Shown piece after piece: positions 33,413 to 42,020 of a stretch of 64,000 nucleotides of DNA. The stretch's first letter is position 1. Each line of letters opens with the position of its first letter. The notes under the pieces were generated by a model that searched no databases, was not told the origin of the DNA, and saw only the letters and a program-made list of their open reading frames with translations. A program made the position numbers and the translations under genes. Source of the DNA: Fen-1038 sp042408355 (GTDB lineage Bacteria > Chloroflexota > Anaerolineae > Anaerolineales > Villigracilaceae); assembly GCA_042408355.1 (NCBI GenBank), contig JBHORD010000033.1:1-64000 (forward strand). Direction: 5' to 3'.

Positions 33413-34369
33413 ATGCGCAGTTTTGCTGGCCGTGACATTCTGTCACTCAAGGATTTTGAACGCAACGAGTTTTTCCATGTGTTTGAAGTTGCGCAGAAGA
33501 TGGAGCCAATCGCGCGTTCGCGTCGCAACGCCGATATGCTCAAAGAAAAGACGCTGGTCACGGCGTTCTATCAGCCTTCGACGCGGACGCGTCTGGCGCA
33601 CGAAGCCGCCATGCACCGCCTCGGCGGACATGTGACCGGCTTCTCCGATGCCAAGATGACGCGCGCCGGCGACTTCTATCAGGAGTCGATCAAAGATACG
33701 GTCAAGATGTTGGAATATTATGGCGATGTAATTGTGATGCGCCACTTCCAGCAGGGCGCGCCGCATGAAGCCGCAAAATGGGCAAGCGTGCCGATCATCA
33801 ACGGCGGCGACGGCTGGGGCGAACACCCAACTCAAATCCTGACCGATCTTTATACGGTCTTGCGCGAGAAGGGCCGCATTGACGGCTTGAAATGGCTGGC
33901 GGTCGGCGATATGCGTATGCGCACCATGCATTCGCTGGCTTACGCGCTGACGCAATTCGATTGTCCGATCTCGTTTGTGTCGCCGCCGGAGATGTCCCTC
34001 CTGCCCGAGTTCAAGGAGGAACTCAAGCAGTACAGCCTGAATTACAAAGAAGTGGATCATGTGGAAAAGGCAATCGGCGATGCGGATGTGATTTTGGTCG
34101 AGCCGGTGGTCCAGCCGGATTACACCAAATCCCGCGACGAGCGCTCTGGCAAGGATGTCGGGCTGACTCCCGCCAACTACAAGATCACGCGCGAACTGTT
34201 GGAGAAGAAAGCCAAGTCCGATGCGATCCTCCTGCATTCCCTGCCGCGCATGGATGAAATTCCAACCGATGTGGATATCACGCATTGGTCGCGTTACTGG
34301 CAGGAAGCCTTCAACGGCGTCGTAATGCGTATGGCGCTGCTGGCGCTTGTACTCGGCGCGATGGAATAG
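33413..34369 (+). CDS. Aspartate carbamoyltransferase-like protein, 318 aa
   Basis: The carbamoyl phosphate site reads Y-Q-P-S-T-R-T-R near residue 54 (usually F-x-x-S-T-R-T-R), with H-P-T-Q near 145 and H-S-L-P-R-M-D-E-I near 277; the last is the aspartate-side signature of ATCase catalytic chains. Length fits a catalytic chain. It has a strong AGGAGG site. No pyrimidine genes or regulatory chain are nearby; it lies between ygeY and ygeW and before carbamate kinase. A role in carbamoyl transfer from a ureido intermediate is therefore more likely than pyrimidine synthesis. The replaced residues around the S-T-R-T-R motif support a divergent substrate. The assignment to the family is firm, the reaction is not. 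Confidence 0.82.
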   Translation: MRSFAGRDILSLKDFERNEFFHVFEVAQKMEPIARSRRNADMLKEKTLVTAFYQPSTRTRLAHEAAMHRLGGHVTGFSDAKMTRAGDFYQESIKDTVKMLEYYGDVIVMRHFQQGAPHEAAKWASVPIINGGDGWGEHPTQILTDLYTVLREKGRIDGLKWLAVGDMRMRTMHSLAYALTQFDCPISFVSPPEMSLLPEFKEELKQYSLNYKEVDHVEKAIGDADVILVEPVVQPDYTKSRDERSGKDVGLTPANYKITRELLEKKAKSDAILLHSLPRMDEIPTDVDITHWSRYWQEAFNGVVMRMALLALVLGAME

Positions 34370-34385
34370 GTTGATTGCGAGTTAC

Positions 34386-34468
34386 GCGGTTGCATGGTTA
34401 TATGGTTTTGTAGTTGAGCAGTCATGGATTTTGTTACGGAAAACTGCTCAACCGGACCATCGAACCGC
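34386..34468. other. Large two-tier hairpin between the carbamoyltransferase and the 96-aa gene
   Basis: Outer arms GCGGTT / AACCGC and ATGGT / ACCAT enclose a 10-bp inner stem GTTGAGCAGT (34413-34422) with ACTGCTCAAC (34443-34452). No T-run follows, so it looks like an mRNA processing or stability element inside the operon. Confidence 0.5.
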
Positions 34469-34485
34469 CAAACTAAGGAGTTGCC

Positions 34486-34776
34486 ATGTCTATCTACGAC
34501 GAGCTTCGCAAGCATTACGGTACGGCCGGTGCGGAACAAAAATTGCTCGTCCTGCGCCGCGAATTATTGAGGCCCATTGTCACGGTTCAGACCTCCGCAA
34601 ATTTGCTGAAAGAGGCAGGCGATAAAATCTGCGATTGCCTGCCGGAGGAGATCAGCCCGGACGAATTCAAGAACACCATCAAGTGGCTTGCTGACGCGGC
34701 CCGCGATTTGCAGGATATCCTGGATGCATTGACGATTGACCGCTCGCAGGTGCAGGAACAGCACGGGCGAGAATAG
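34486..34776 (+). CDS. Small helical protein, 96 aa, unknown function
   Basis: An all-helical acidic protein. The segment L-R-R-E-L-L-R-P-I-V-T-V-Q-T-S-A-N-L-L has the spacing of the HisKA dimerisation helix of sensor kinases (H-E-L-R-T-P-L-x-x-I-x-x-x-x-x-L-L) but no phospho-His: the His position is replaced. No ATPase domain follows. AAGGAG precedes the ATG. It sits between two carbamoyltransferase genes, bounded by hairpins, so a role as accessory or regulatory subunit is possible. The HisKA likeness is weak and I do not rely on it. Confidence 0.65.
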   Translation: MSIYDELRKHYGTAGAEQKLLVLRRELLRPIVTVQTSANLLKEAGDKICDCLPEEISPDEFKNTIKWLADAARDLQDILDALTIDRSQVQEQHGRE

Positions 34777-34797
34777 AAAAGACAGATTAAGTAATAA

Positions 34798-34849
34798 AGC
34801 AGACAAGCGCACAAATCAACCGGAAACGATATGTGTTTGCTTGTCTGCT
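34798..34849. other. Hairpin with 11-bp perfect arms before ygeW
   Basis: AGCAGACAAGC (34798-34808) pairs with GCTTGTCTGCT (34839-34849); part of the 30-base loop can also pair. It ends 22 bases before the ygeW ATG and resembles the hairpin at 34386-34468 in placement. Likely an mRNA element. Confidence 0.5.
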
Positions 34850-34871
34850 AATCAGATAAGGAGACGAATTT

Positions 34872-35861
34872 ATGCAAACAAATTTACGCGGCCGCGACCT
34901 GATCGGCGACCTTGATTTCAGCAAGGAGGAAGTCGAGACTGTTCTGGATGTGGCGTTTGACCTGAAACGCAAACGCGCTCTCGGCGAACCTCATGCCTAC
35001 CTGCGCGATAAAGTGCTGGCGATGCTGTTCTTTTTCTCCAGCACGCGCACGCGCGGCTCCTTCGAGGCAGGCATTGACCAGCTGGGCGGGCACGCGGCAT
35101 TTATCGAAAGCAAGACAACCCAAATCGCGCACGGCGACACGCCGGTTGAGATTGGCGAAATCTTTGGCCGCTACTTCGACGGCATCGCCATCCGTCACGT
35201 GGACTGGAAGGTCGGCAACAAATATATCAACGACGTTGCCCGCTATTCGCGCGCGCCCGTGTTCAACATGCAGTGCGAAATTTATCATCCCTTCCAGTGC
35301 CTTGCGGATCTGATGACGATTATCGAGAAGAAGGGCCGCGATCTGCGCCGCAAGAAAATGGTCGTCTCGTGGGCGTATGCGGCCTCGTATCAGAAGCCGA
35401 TTTCGGTCCCGCAATCGCTGATTTTGCAAATGCCGCGCTTCGGCATGGATGTGACCCTGGTTCACCCGCCGGAATTCAAACTCATGCCCGACATCATGGA
35501 CGCGGCGCAGGAACAGGCGAAGAAATTTCATACCGGTTTCGAAGTCATCTCCGACCCGAACGGCATGGAGAAAGCCTTCAAGGATGCGGATGTGATCTAT
35601 GCTAAGTCGTGGGGCGCGATGATGACCACCGAAGACGCAAATGAGGGCGCGAAGATCATTGACAAGTACAAGCATTGGATCACCGATGAAAAGAAGATGG
35701 CTCTTGCCAAGGACGATGCGATTTACATGCACCCCCTTCCCGCCGACCGCGATATCGAAGTGGCCAGCGCCGTGATGGATGGTCCGCACTCGGTCGTGTT
35801 CGACGAGGCGGAGAATCGCCTCCACGCGCAGAAAGCCGTCATGGCCTTGACGATGGCGTAG
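34872..35861 (+). CDS. ygeW: YgeW-type (knotted) carbamoyltransferase, 329 aa
   Basis: The carbamoyl phosphate motif F-S-S-T-R-T-R-G-S-F lies near residue 56. I-A-H-G-D-T follows near 92, N-M-Q-C-E-I-x-H-P-F-Q near 135, the W-A-Y-A-A-S-Y-x-K-P-I-S-V-P-Q loop near 175 and M-H-P-L-P-A-D near 290. The H-G-D-T and W-A-Y-x-x-S-Y-x-K-P segments are characteristic of YgeW, a transcarbamoylase with a knotted fold whose natural substrate is thought to be a ureido intermediate of purine catabolism. YgeW is not a true ornithine carbamoyltransferase. It lies 11 bases before the carbamate kinase gene, which would turn the carbamoyl phosphate into ATP. Confidence 0.87.
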   Translation: MQTNLRGRDLIGDLDFSKEEVETVLDVAFDLKRKRALGEPHAYLRDKVLAMLFFFSSTRTRGSFEAGIDQLGGHAAFIESKTTQIAHGDTPVEIGEIFGRYFDGIAIRHVDWKVGNKYINDVARYSRAPVFNMQCEIYHPFQCLADLMTIIEKKGRDLRRKKMVVSWAYAASYQKPISVPQSLILQMPRFGMDVTLVHPPEFKLMPDIMDAAQEQAKKFHTGFEVISDPNGMEKAFKDADVIYAKSWGAMMTTEDANEGAKIIDKYKHWITDEKKMALAKDDAIYMHPLPADRDIEVASAVMDGPHSVVFDEAENRLHAQKAVMALTMA

Positions 35862-35872
35862 AGGAGATGACT

Positions 35873-36826
35873 ATGGAGAAGAAAGTCGCTGTCATTGCAA
35901 TTGGCGGAAATTCGCTCATCAAAGATCCCAAACATCAAAGCGTCGAGGATCAGTACGAAGCCGCGCGTGAAACCTGCGTTCACATCGCGGATATGATCGA
36001 GGCTGGCTACGAGGTCGTGATTGGACACGGGAACGGCCCGCAAGTCGGATTCATTCTGCGCCGATCGGAGATCGCCGCCAAGGTTGAAGGCATGCACGAA
36101 GTCCCGCTCGATGTGTGCGGCGCCGATTCGCAGGGCGCCATCGGTTATGCCCTCCAGCAAAACCTGCAAAACGAACTCAAGCGCCGCGGGATTAAAAAGC
36201 CGGTCGCCACGGTCGTTACACAGGTGTTGGTGGATAGCAATGATCCGGCTTTCAAGAACCCCACCAAGCCAATCGGCGGTTTCATGGATGAGGCTGAAGC
36301 CAAACGCCGCGAGAAAGAAATGGGCTGGACGGTGGTCGAGGACGCGGGACGCGGCTGGCGGCGCGTGGTTGCTTCGCCGGATCCAAAGGAGATCATCGAG
36401 ATTGACGCCATCAAAGCCCTCATCAACGCGGGCGTGATCGTCATTTCCACCGGCGGCGGAGGCATTCCCGTCATCCGCAACGAAAAAGGCGATCTTCAAG
36501 GCGTGGCCGCGGTCATTGACAAGGATTTCGGCTCGAGCTTGTTAGCCAATAATGTCGGAGCGGAAGTGTTCGTCATTTCTACCGCAGTCGAGAAAGCCGC
36601 GTTGAATTTTGGAAAGCCCGACCAAAAATGGCTCGACAAGATCACGCTGGCCGAAGCGAAGAAATATCTGGCCGAGGGTATCCATTTCGCCAAAGGTTCA
36701 ATGGCGCCCAAGATTCAAGCCATCATCCGCTTCCTCGAAGCCGGAGGCAAACAGGCCATCATCACCAATCCCGAAAATATTGGCCGCGCCCTCAAAGGCG
36801 AGACGGGCACCTGGATCGTGCCATAG
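35873..36826 (+). CDS. arcC: Carbamate kinase, 317 aa
   Basis: Amino-acid kinase fold: I-A-I-G-G-N-S-L near residue 6, G-H-G-N-G-P-Q-V-G near 47, the K-x-x-x-D long segment (E-I-D-A-I-K-A-L), S-T-G-G-G-G-I-P-V near 200, and V-I-D-K-D-F-G-S-S-L-L-A near 220, which is diagnostic for carbamate kinase. It forms ATP from ADP and carbamoyl phosphate. I use the ATG at 35873, 6-7 bases after GAGGAG; the ATG at 35867 abuts that site. It closes the ygeW unit and is followed by a terminator-like hairpin. Confidence 0.95.
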   Translation: MEKKVAVIAIGGNSLIKDPKHQSVEDQYEAARETCVHIADMIEAGYEVVIGHGNGPQVGFILRRSEIAAKVEGMHEVPLDVCGADSQGAIGYALQQNLQNELKRRGIKKPVATVVTQVLVDSNDPAFKNPTKPIGGFMDEAEAKRREKEMGWTVVEDAGRGWRRVVASPDPKEIIEIDAIKALINAGVIVISTGGGGIPVIRNEKGDLQGVAAVIDKDFGSSLLANNVGAEVFVISTAVEKAALNFGKPDQKWLDKITLAEAKKYLAEGIHFAKGSMAPKIQAIIRFLEAGGKQAIITNPENIGRALKGETGTWIVP

Positions 36827-36835
36827 TAGAATCAC

Positions 36836-36862
36836 AGTGGAGGCCGCCGTACGGCCTCCACT
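36836..36862 (+). terminator. Hairpin after carbamate kinase
   Basis: AGTGGAGGCCG (36836-36846) pairs with CGGCCTCCACT (36852-36862), loop of 5, followed by ATTTCATT. It begins 9 bases after the arcC stop and ends 8 bases before the next GTG start. Confidence 0.7.
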
Positions 36863-36870
36863 ATTTCATT

Positions 36871-38904
36871 GTGAAAGCAATCCTTCGCCGCCTCTCAACG
36901 ATTCTTGATGCGTCGTATGCAACGCCGGCGCTGCTTGCGCTGGTTGCGATAGTTGCATATGGGCTTCTGATTCCGCAATTGGGATTCTACTGGGATGAAG
37001 TTCCCATTTCATGGATTCGTTATGAGCTTGGTCCGGCGGCGATGACGAAATATTTTTCGACCAATCGTCCAGTGTGGGGATTACTTTATCAAATTACGAC
37101 GCGTCTGATTCCGCAGATTCCGATCTACTGGCAATTTTTTGGACTGTTCTGGCGATGGATGACTGCCCTGCTGGTCTGGGCAATCGTTCGGGAACTTTGG
37201 CCGGGCCGCCGTCAATTTGCCTTGATCGTCAGCCTTTTCTTTCTGCTCTATCCCGGCTTCAACCAACAGTGGACATCATTCCTATACAGCCACTTTTTTA
37301 TCGTTCTCTGTTTCTTTTTGTTTTCGTTCTTGTGTATGCTTTGGTCGTTCCGGCATCCGCGTTTGTATTGGCCGCTCACGATTGCGGCGGCGCTCTTCTC
37401 CGCGCTCAACCTGTGGATGATGGAATATTTCTTTACGCTTGAACTCTTCCGTCCGTTTGTTGTTTTCTATTTTGTTTTTTTCATCGAGGGGATGCAAAAC
37501 TTTTGGCCGCGCCTTCGACGCGCTGTTGCGTTATGGATTCCTTATCTCGCTGTTTTCCTCGCTGATGTTTATTGGCGGCTGTTTATCTTCAACAACCGGA
37601 TTTATCAACCGACCCTGATTCCGAATCTGAAAGCCTCGCCGCTGACAACAACACTGGGATTGTTGAGGACCATCGCTGTTGATCTTTACACGGTCAGTGT
37701 TGCGGCATGGGCGCAGGTTTTTCATTTTCCGAATCCGCTCGGCGATGGTGTGCGCACTACTCTTTATTATTTGGCGGTCGTTTTGTTGACTGCCCTGGCG
37801 CTGATTGTCTTTCTGTTCACTGCCCGCCGCGGTCAGGAAAATAAAATCCGTTTTGCGTTTTGGCCGATTGGGCTGGGGGGAATCGCAATGTTGCTTGCAG
37901 GCGGTCCCTTCTGGCTGACCGGCCTCGATGTAACGCTGGCTTTTCCCGCCAACCGCTTTACACTGCCCTTTATGTTGGGCGTCAGTCTCTTCTTTGCCGG
38001 TTGGCTAGAATTAATTCCAGAGCGTCTTCGCTTTGGGATTGCGGCTTTGTTGATTGTGCTGGCCGCGGGGCGACAGGCTTTGTGGGCAGATGAATTTCGA
38101 CGTGATTGGACAACGCAGAAAACGATGTTCTGGCAATTGTATTGGCGCGCTCCCGGAATCACACCGAACACTTTGGTTTTGCTCAATGAGGGCGCTCTTC
38201 AGTTTTATGCCGATAATTCCTTAACAGGCGCGCTGAATTGGATTTACGACCCGAATCCAAAAACGGATGGCATGGCGTACGTTTTGTTCTATCCTACTTC
38301 GCGTTTGGGCGGCACATTGCCGGGATTTCAAACGGGCGAAGCGATCGCTTATGATTTCATTTCGGAAGTCTTTCATGGGAACACATCTCAGGTCATCGCG
38401 TTATATTATCGTCCGCCGGGATGCCTGCGATTGCTTGATCCGGAGATTGATCCTGATAACCGTTTGATTCCAAACGAAAGTTTGATGCGCGATGCGGCGC
38501 GCCTGTCGTCGTCAGCGTGGATCTCGCCCGATCAAACGGCGATCATGCCTCCAGTCTATGGCCCGGAACCGGCGCATGGCTGGTGTTATTATTTCGAGCG
38601 GGATGATATCGCGCGTAAAGAGGGGAATTGGCAGCGCGTCGCGGATCTTGGCAGGATCGCGTTCAATCTGAACGACCATCCGAATGATCCGGTGGAACGA
38701 TTCGTTTTTATCGAAGGTTATGCTCATGCCGGCGATTGGGCTCAAGTAAAGCAATTGGCGCTTACATCGTATAAAGTTTCGCCCAGTTATGTTGGCCCGC
38801 TGTTGTGCAAGTTGCTGACTCGCATTGATGGCGAGGTGCCATCCAGCAATGATAAAACAAGTAGTCTGAACGACTTGCGTACCAGGTTTTCATGTTTGCC
38901 GTAA
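36871..38904 (+). CDS. Large multi-pass membrane protein, possible GT-C glycosyltransferase, 677 aa
   Basis: I start it at the GTG at 36871, just after the hairpin; the frame upstream is only the shadow of arcC. There are about 11-12 membrane segments in residues 15-440. An acidic motif F-Y-W-D-E-V-P in the first extracytoplasmic loop recalls the catalytic Asp/Glu of GT-C transferases (ArnT/PMT-like). The C-terminal 230 residues form a soluble domain with several Trp and Cys. No close family recognised. It interrupts the purine genes between arcC and the importer and has a different flavour (hydrophobic, own start), so it may be an unrelated insertion. Confidence 0.65.
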   Translation: MKAILRRLSTILDASYATPALLALVAIVAYGLLIPQLGFYWDEVPISWIRYELGPAAMTKYFSTNRPVWGLLYQITTRLIPQIPIYWQFFGLFWRWMTALLVWAIVRELWPGRRQFALIVSLFFLLYPGFNQQWTSFLYSHFFIVLCFFLFSFLCMLWSFRHPRLYWPLTIAAALFSALNLWMMEYFFTLELFRPFVVFYFVFFIEGMQNFWPRLRRAVALWIPYLAVFLADVYWRLFIFNNRIYQPTLIPNLKASPLTTTLGLLRTIAVDLYTVSVAAWAQVFHFPNPLGDGVRTTLYYLAVVLLTALALIVFLFTARRGQENKIRFAFWPIGLGGIAMLLAGGPFWLTGLDVTLAFPANRFTLPFMLGVSLFFAGWLELIPERLRFGIAALLIVLAAGRQALWADEFRRDWTTQKTMFWQLYWRAPGITPNTLVLLNEGALQFYADNSLTGALNWIYDPNPKTDGMAYVLFYPTSRLGGTLPGFQTGEAIAYDFISEVFHGNTSQVIALYYRPPGCLRLLDPEIDPDNRLIPNESLMRDAARLSSSAWISPDQTAIMPPVYGPEPAHGWCYYFERDDIARKEGNWQRVADLGRIAFNLNDHPNDPVERFVFIEGYAHAGDWAQVKQLALTSYKVSPSYVGPLLCKLLTRIDGEVPSSNDKTSSLNDLRTRFSCLP

Positions 38905-38916
38905 AATGCATCCGTA

Positions 38917-39003
38917 ACTCACCTTACGTAGTAGTGCGGGATTTATCTCGCACTTTCAGACGGCATGAACGCCGCGCTACAGGGAAAACTGTGTAACATC
39001 AGT
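38917..39003 (+). repeat. 72-bp TTACGCAGT element, copy B
   Basis: Ends TTACGTAGT (38924-38932) and ACTGTGTAA (38988-38996), same inner hairpins as copy A at 21637 and the same flanking words (aactc at the left, catcagt at the right). Confidence 0.8.
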
Positions 39004-39041
39004 CCGTAGGTTTCTTCACGAAACAAAAGCTTGCTGATAGA

Positions 39042-39055
39042 ATTGTCCAGACAAT
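39042..39055. promoter_or_regulatory. Variant operator-like palindrome ATTGTC-CA-GACAAT
   Basis: A perfect 6-bp arm palindrome upstream of the importer gene. It shares TTGTC/GACAA with the sites at 27837 and 60644 but has a two-base centre, which changes the arm phase, so binding by the same regulator is uncertain. Confidence 0.3.
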
Positions 39056-39137
39056 ACAGAAAGGAGGCCGCTGGATGATATAGCAACACAACACCCTTCT
39101 TGTTCGACCGATATCTCGAGTAAAGGAGAAGAAGAAA

Positions 39138-40430
39138 ATGCGTAAGACAGTTTTTCAAGTCACAGTATTGATGATGGCCGCCGCGATGATCCTCTCGGCT
39201 TGCGGCCCTCAGGCAACTCCAACCCCGGTTGCGACGCAGGCCCCGGCTACGACAGCGCCCGCTACGCAGGCGCCTGCAACACAGGCTCCAACTACTGCAC
39301 CAACCTCGGCGCCGTTTATTTTCGGTATGCTGCTCGTTGGCGCGCATAATGATAATGGCTGGAGCCAGGCTACCTACGATGGCGGTCAATATGTAGAGCA
39401 GAATGTACCCAATACGAAGATGCTCTACCTCGAAAATGTTTACTCTGGTTCTCCATCCTATCCCGGACAGACTGCTTCACAATTGGCCGAACAGCTTGTC
39501 TCCCAGGGCGCCAAATTGATTATCTTCAATTCGGATGATATGAAGGATGAGGCGCTTAAATTCGCAAATGCCCACCCGGATATTAAAGTCATCGGCGTCT
39601 CGGATGATTGGACCTGGAAAGACGGTCAGAACTATCAGAACTCACCCAACCAGGTTGACATCATGGGCCGCATGGAATACATGAAAGAGATTGGCGGCTG
39701 CGCCGCGGCTCTTACGACGCAGACCGGCAAGATCGGTTATCTGGGTCCATTGATCAACGATGAGACCCGGCGTCTGGCCTCCTCAGCGTACCTGGGCGCG
39801 AAATATTGCTGGACTAACATCCTGAAGAATGATCCGGCAAAATTGTCGTTCAAGGTCACCTGGATCGGCTTCTGGTTCAACATCCCGGGCGTGACTTCCG
39901 ATCCTTCGCAAGTGGCGGATGATTTCTTCAACAGCGGTTATGATGTGGTCATGTCTGGCATTGACACAACCGAAGCCTTGGTTGAAGCCAAGAAGATGAA
40001 CGCCGCCGGAAAGAAAGTCTGGGCTGTCGCTTACGATTACAAGACCAACTGCAATGCGGCTCCCGACATTTGTCTCGGCGTCCCGTACTTCAATTGGGGC
40101 CCCGCCTTCGCTGCCACAGTCAAGACGGCCATAGATGGTTCCTGGAGCGAAAATTTCCAATGGAATGGTCCGGATTGGAAAGACATCAACAACCCCGATA
40201 CCAGCGCTGTCGGCTTTACCAAAGGCAACGGCTTGAGCGCGGATGCATCTGCCAAATTGGATACATTCATTTCCCAGCTGGCCGGCGGTCTGGATTTGTG
40301 GACGGGCCCGATCAATCTGCAGGATAAAACTCCTTATATTGATGCTGGCAAAGCAGCCACAGATACTCAGATCTGGTATCTGCCTCAATTGCTTGAAGGC
40401 ATGGAAGGCCAGAGCGTTCCGAGCAAATAA
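39138..40430 (+). CDS. BMP-family ABC transporter substrate-binding lipoprotein, 430 aa
   Basis: Signal peptide with lipobox L-S-A-C (Cys 22), then a Thr/Ala/Pro linker of about 35 residues. The BMP/PnrA fold begins with F-G-M-L-L-V-G-A-H-N-D-N-G-W-S near 58; the N-D-x-G-W-(S/T) motif is the family signature. D-I-M-G-R-M-E-Y-M and I-G-Y-L-G-P-L-I-N-D-E-T-R-R follow. BMP proteins bind purine nucleosides or related bases and deliver them to the two permeases encoded downstream. The position after purine deaminases, YgeY, YgeW and arcC supports a purine or ureide ligand. Strong AAAGGAG site. Confidence 0.9.
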   Translation: MRKTVFQVTVLMMAAAMILSACGPQATPTPVATQAPATTAPATQAPATQAPTTAPTSAPFIFGMLLVGAHNDNGWSQATYDGGQYVEQNVPNTKMLYLENVYSGSPSYPGQTASQLAEQLVSQGAKLIIFNSDDMKDEALKFANAHPDIKVIGVSDDWTWKDGQNYQNSPNQVDIMGRMEYMKEIGGCAAALTTQTGKIGYLGPLINDETRRLASSAYLGAKYCWTNILKNDPAKLSFKVTWIGFWFNIPGVTSDPSQVADDFFNSGYDVVMSGIDTTEALVEAKKMNAAGKKVWAVAYDYKTNCNAAPDICLGVPYFNWGPAFAATVKTAIDGSWSENFQWNGPDWKDINNPDTSAVGFTKGNGLSADASAKLDTFISQLAGGLDLWTGPINLQDKTPYIDAGKAATDTQIWYLPQLLEGMEGQSVPSK

Positions 40431-40475
40431 CTTTTAAGGGAAGAGTTGGTCCTTCCTGATTCTCCCTCATCCCGA

Positions 40476-40502
40476 CCCCTCTCCCATACCCTGGGAGAGG
40501 GG
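40476..40502 (+). other. Intercistronic hairpin between binding protein and ATPase genes
   Basis: CCCCTCTCCCA (40476-40486) pairs with TGGGAGAGGGG (40492-40502), 5-base loop, no T-run. Such hairpins commonly stabilise the upstream message and give more binding protein than ATPase. Confidence 0.6.
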
Positions 40503-40529
40503 CGCGGGGGCGAGAACAAGAGATTGCCC

Positions 40530-42020
40530 ATGAACATTGAACTGCGTCATATCCATAAACATTTTGGCAAAGTCCACGCCAACAATGATATCGTGCTTCA
40601 TATTCCTGCGGGCACAATACAGGGCATTCTGGGGGAAAATGGAGCGGGCAAAAGCACGCTCATGAAAATTCTTTCAGGCTTTATTCAGGCTGACAGCGGA
40701 GAAATTCTGCTGGATGGCGAAGCGGTCATTATCAAATCTCCAGCGGATGCCATCAAGCATGGCATTGGCATGTTGCATCAGGACCCGCTCGACTTCCCGC
40801 CGATGCGCCTGCTCGATAATTTTTTGCTCGGTCATCCGGGCGGTCTTTTCCCGGACCGGAAAGCGGTCGCGCGTCAAATTCGCGACCTCGCGGCTCAATT
40901 TGATTTTTCCCTCGATCCCGAAGCGTACGTCGATTCGCTGACGGTGGGCGAGCGTCAGCAATTGGAAATCCTGCGCCTGCTCTGGCTGGGCGCGCGTGTC
41001 TTGATTTTGGACGAGCCCACGACCGGCATCAGCGCAAGTCAGAAAGATAAACTGTTTGCCACGCTGCGCAAACTCGCCGGGCAGGGCATGACGATCATCT
41101 TTGTTTCGCACAAACTGGAAGATGTGGAAGTGTTGTGTCATAAAGTGGCGGTGCTTACGGCTGGAAGGCTGGTTGGAGAAGTCTCGGCCCCATTCGACGC
41201 GAAGAAATTAGTGGAGATGATGTTCGGCAGGGAAATCACATTGGGCAATCGGCATCCTTCCAGGCCGGGAGGCAAGGTGCTTGAATTGCGCGATCTGGCA
41301 ATTGAGGATATCCGCCTGCGTTTGGAAGGTATTAATCTTGATGTTCGCGCTGGCGAGGTGATCGGGTTGGCCGGCATGGAAGGAAGCGGGCAAGGCCCAT
41401 TCATCCGCGCCTGCGCCGGTCTGATCCGCCCGGTTAATGGGAAGGTGTTGGTGAACGGCCGCGAGCTGACAGGCCGCTCCTATCATGAATTCAAACGACA
41501 TGGTGTTTCGTTCATGCCCGCCTCGCGCATGGAAGAGGGACTGGTCCCCGGCCTGACGTTGACCGAACATTTTGTGCTGGCTGAAGAAGCGCAGGGCTTG
41601 TTCATTGACGGCGCCAGAGGAAATCAACTTGCCGAGGAGCGGATCAAATCCTTTAACATCCGCGGCACGCCGTCCAGCACAGTCGAGTCGCTCTCGGGCG
41701 GCAACCAACAGCGCGCCTTGCTGGCCTTGCTTGGGGAGCCGCTTTCGCTGATCCTGTTGGAACATCCGACGCGCGGCCTCGATATCGAATCGACCATCTA
41801 TATTTGGAGCAAGCTCAAGGAGCGTTGTCAGCAGGGAACGTCCATCGTGTTCGTTTCCTCCGACCTGGAGGAAATCCTGCAATACAGCGACCGCGTCCTG
41901 GTGTTCTTCAGCGGCAAGGTAACGCCGCCGCTGGACGCTTCTTCGTTGACCACGGAGAAACTTGGCGAGTTGATTGGCGGGATGGGCTGGACAAAACTTA
42001 ATTCGGGGAAGAGTGCATGA
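40530..42020 (+). CDS. ABC importer ATPase with two nucleotide-binding domains, 496 aa
   Basis: The start is the ATG at 40530; the longer frame reads through the hairpin. The first domain has Walker A G-E-N-G-A-G-K-S-T near 36, signature L-T-V-G-E-R-Q-Q near 137 and Walker B V-L-I-L-D-E-P-T-T-G near 160. The second domain has a degenerate Walker A (G-M-E-G-S-G-Q-G), a signature L-S-G-G-N-Q-Q-R near 383 and the fused Walker B L-I-L-L-E-H-P-T-R-G-L-D. This is the double-ATPase type of nucleoside and sugar importers (RbsA-like). The stop overlaps the first permease start (ATGA). Confidence 0.93.
   Translation: MNIELRHIHKHFGKVHANNDIVLHIPAGTIQGILGENGAGKSTLMKILSGFIQADSGEILLDGEAVIIKSPADAIKHGIGMLHQDPLDFPPMRLLDNFLLGHPGGLFPDRKAVARQIRDLAAQFDFSLDPEAYVDSLTVGERQQLEILRLLWLGARVLILDEPTTGISASQKDKLFATLRKLAGQGMTIIFVSHKLEDVEVLCHKVAVLTAGRLVGEVSAPFDAKKLVEMMFGREITLGNRHPSRPGGKVLELRDLAIEDIRLRLEGINLDVRAGEVIGLAGMEGSGQGPFIRACAGLIRPVNGKVLVNGRELTGRSYHEFKRHGVSFMPASRMEEGLVPGLTLTEHFVLAEEAQGLFIDGARGNQLAEERIKSFNIRGTPSSTVESLSGGNQQRALLALLGEPLSLILLEHPTRGLDIESTIYIWSKLKERCQQGTSIVFVSSDLEEILQYSDRVLVFFSGKVTPPLDASSLTTEKLGELIGGMGWTKLNSGKSA

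Noticed and set aside
39001..39137. Purine riboswitch before the importer gene
   Set aside because: No three-way junction with the conserved loop sequences could be drawn in the 230-base gap.
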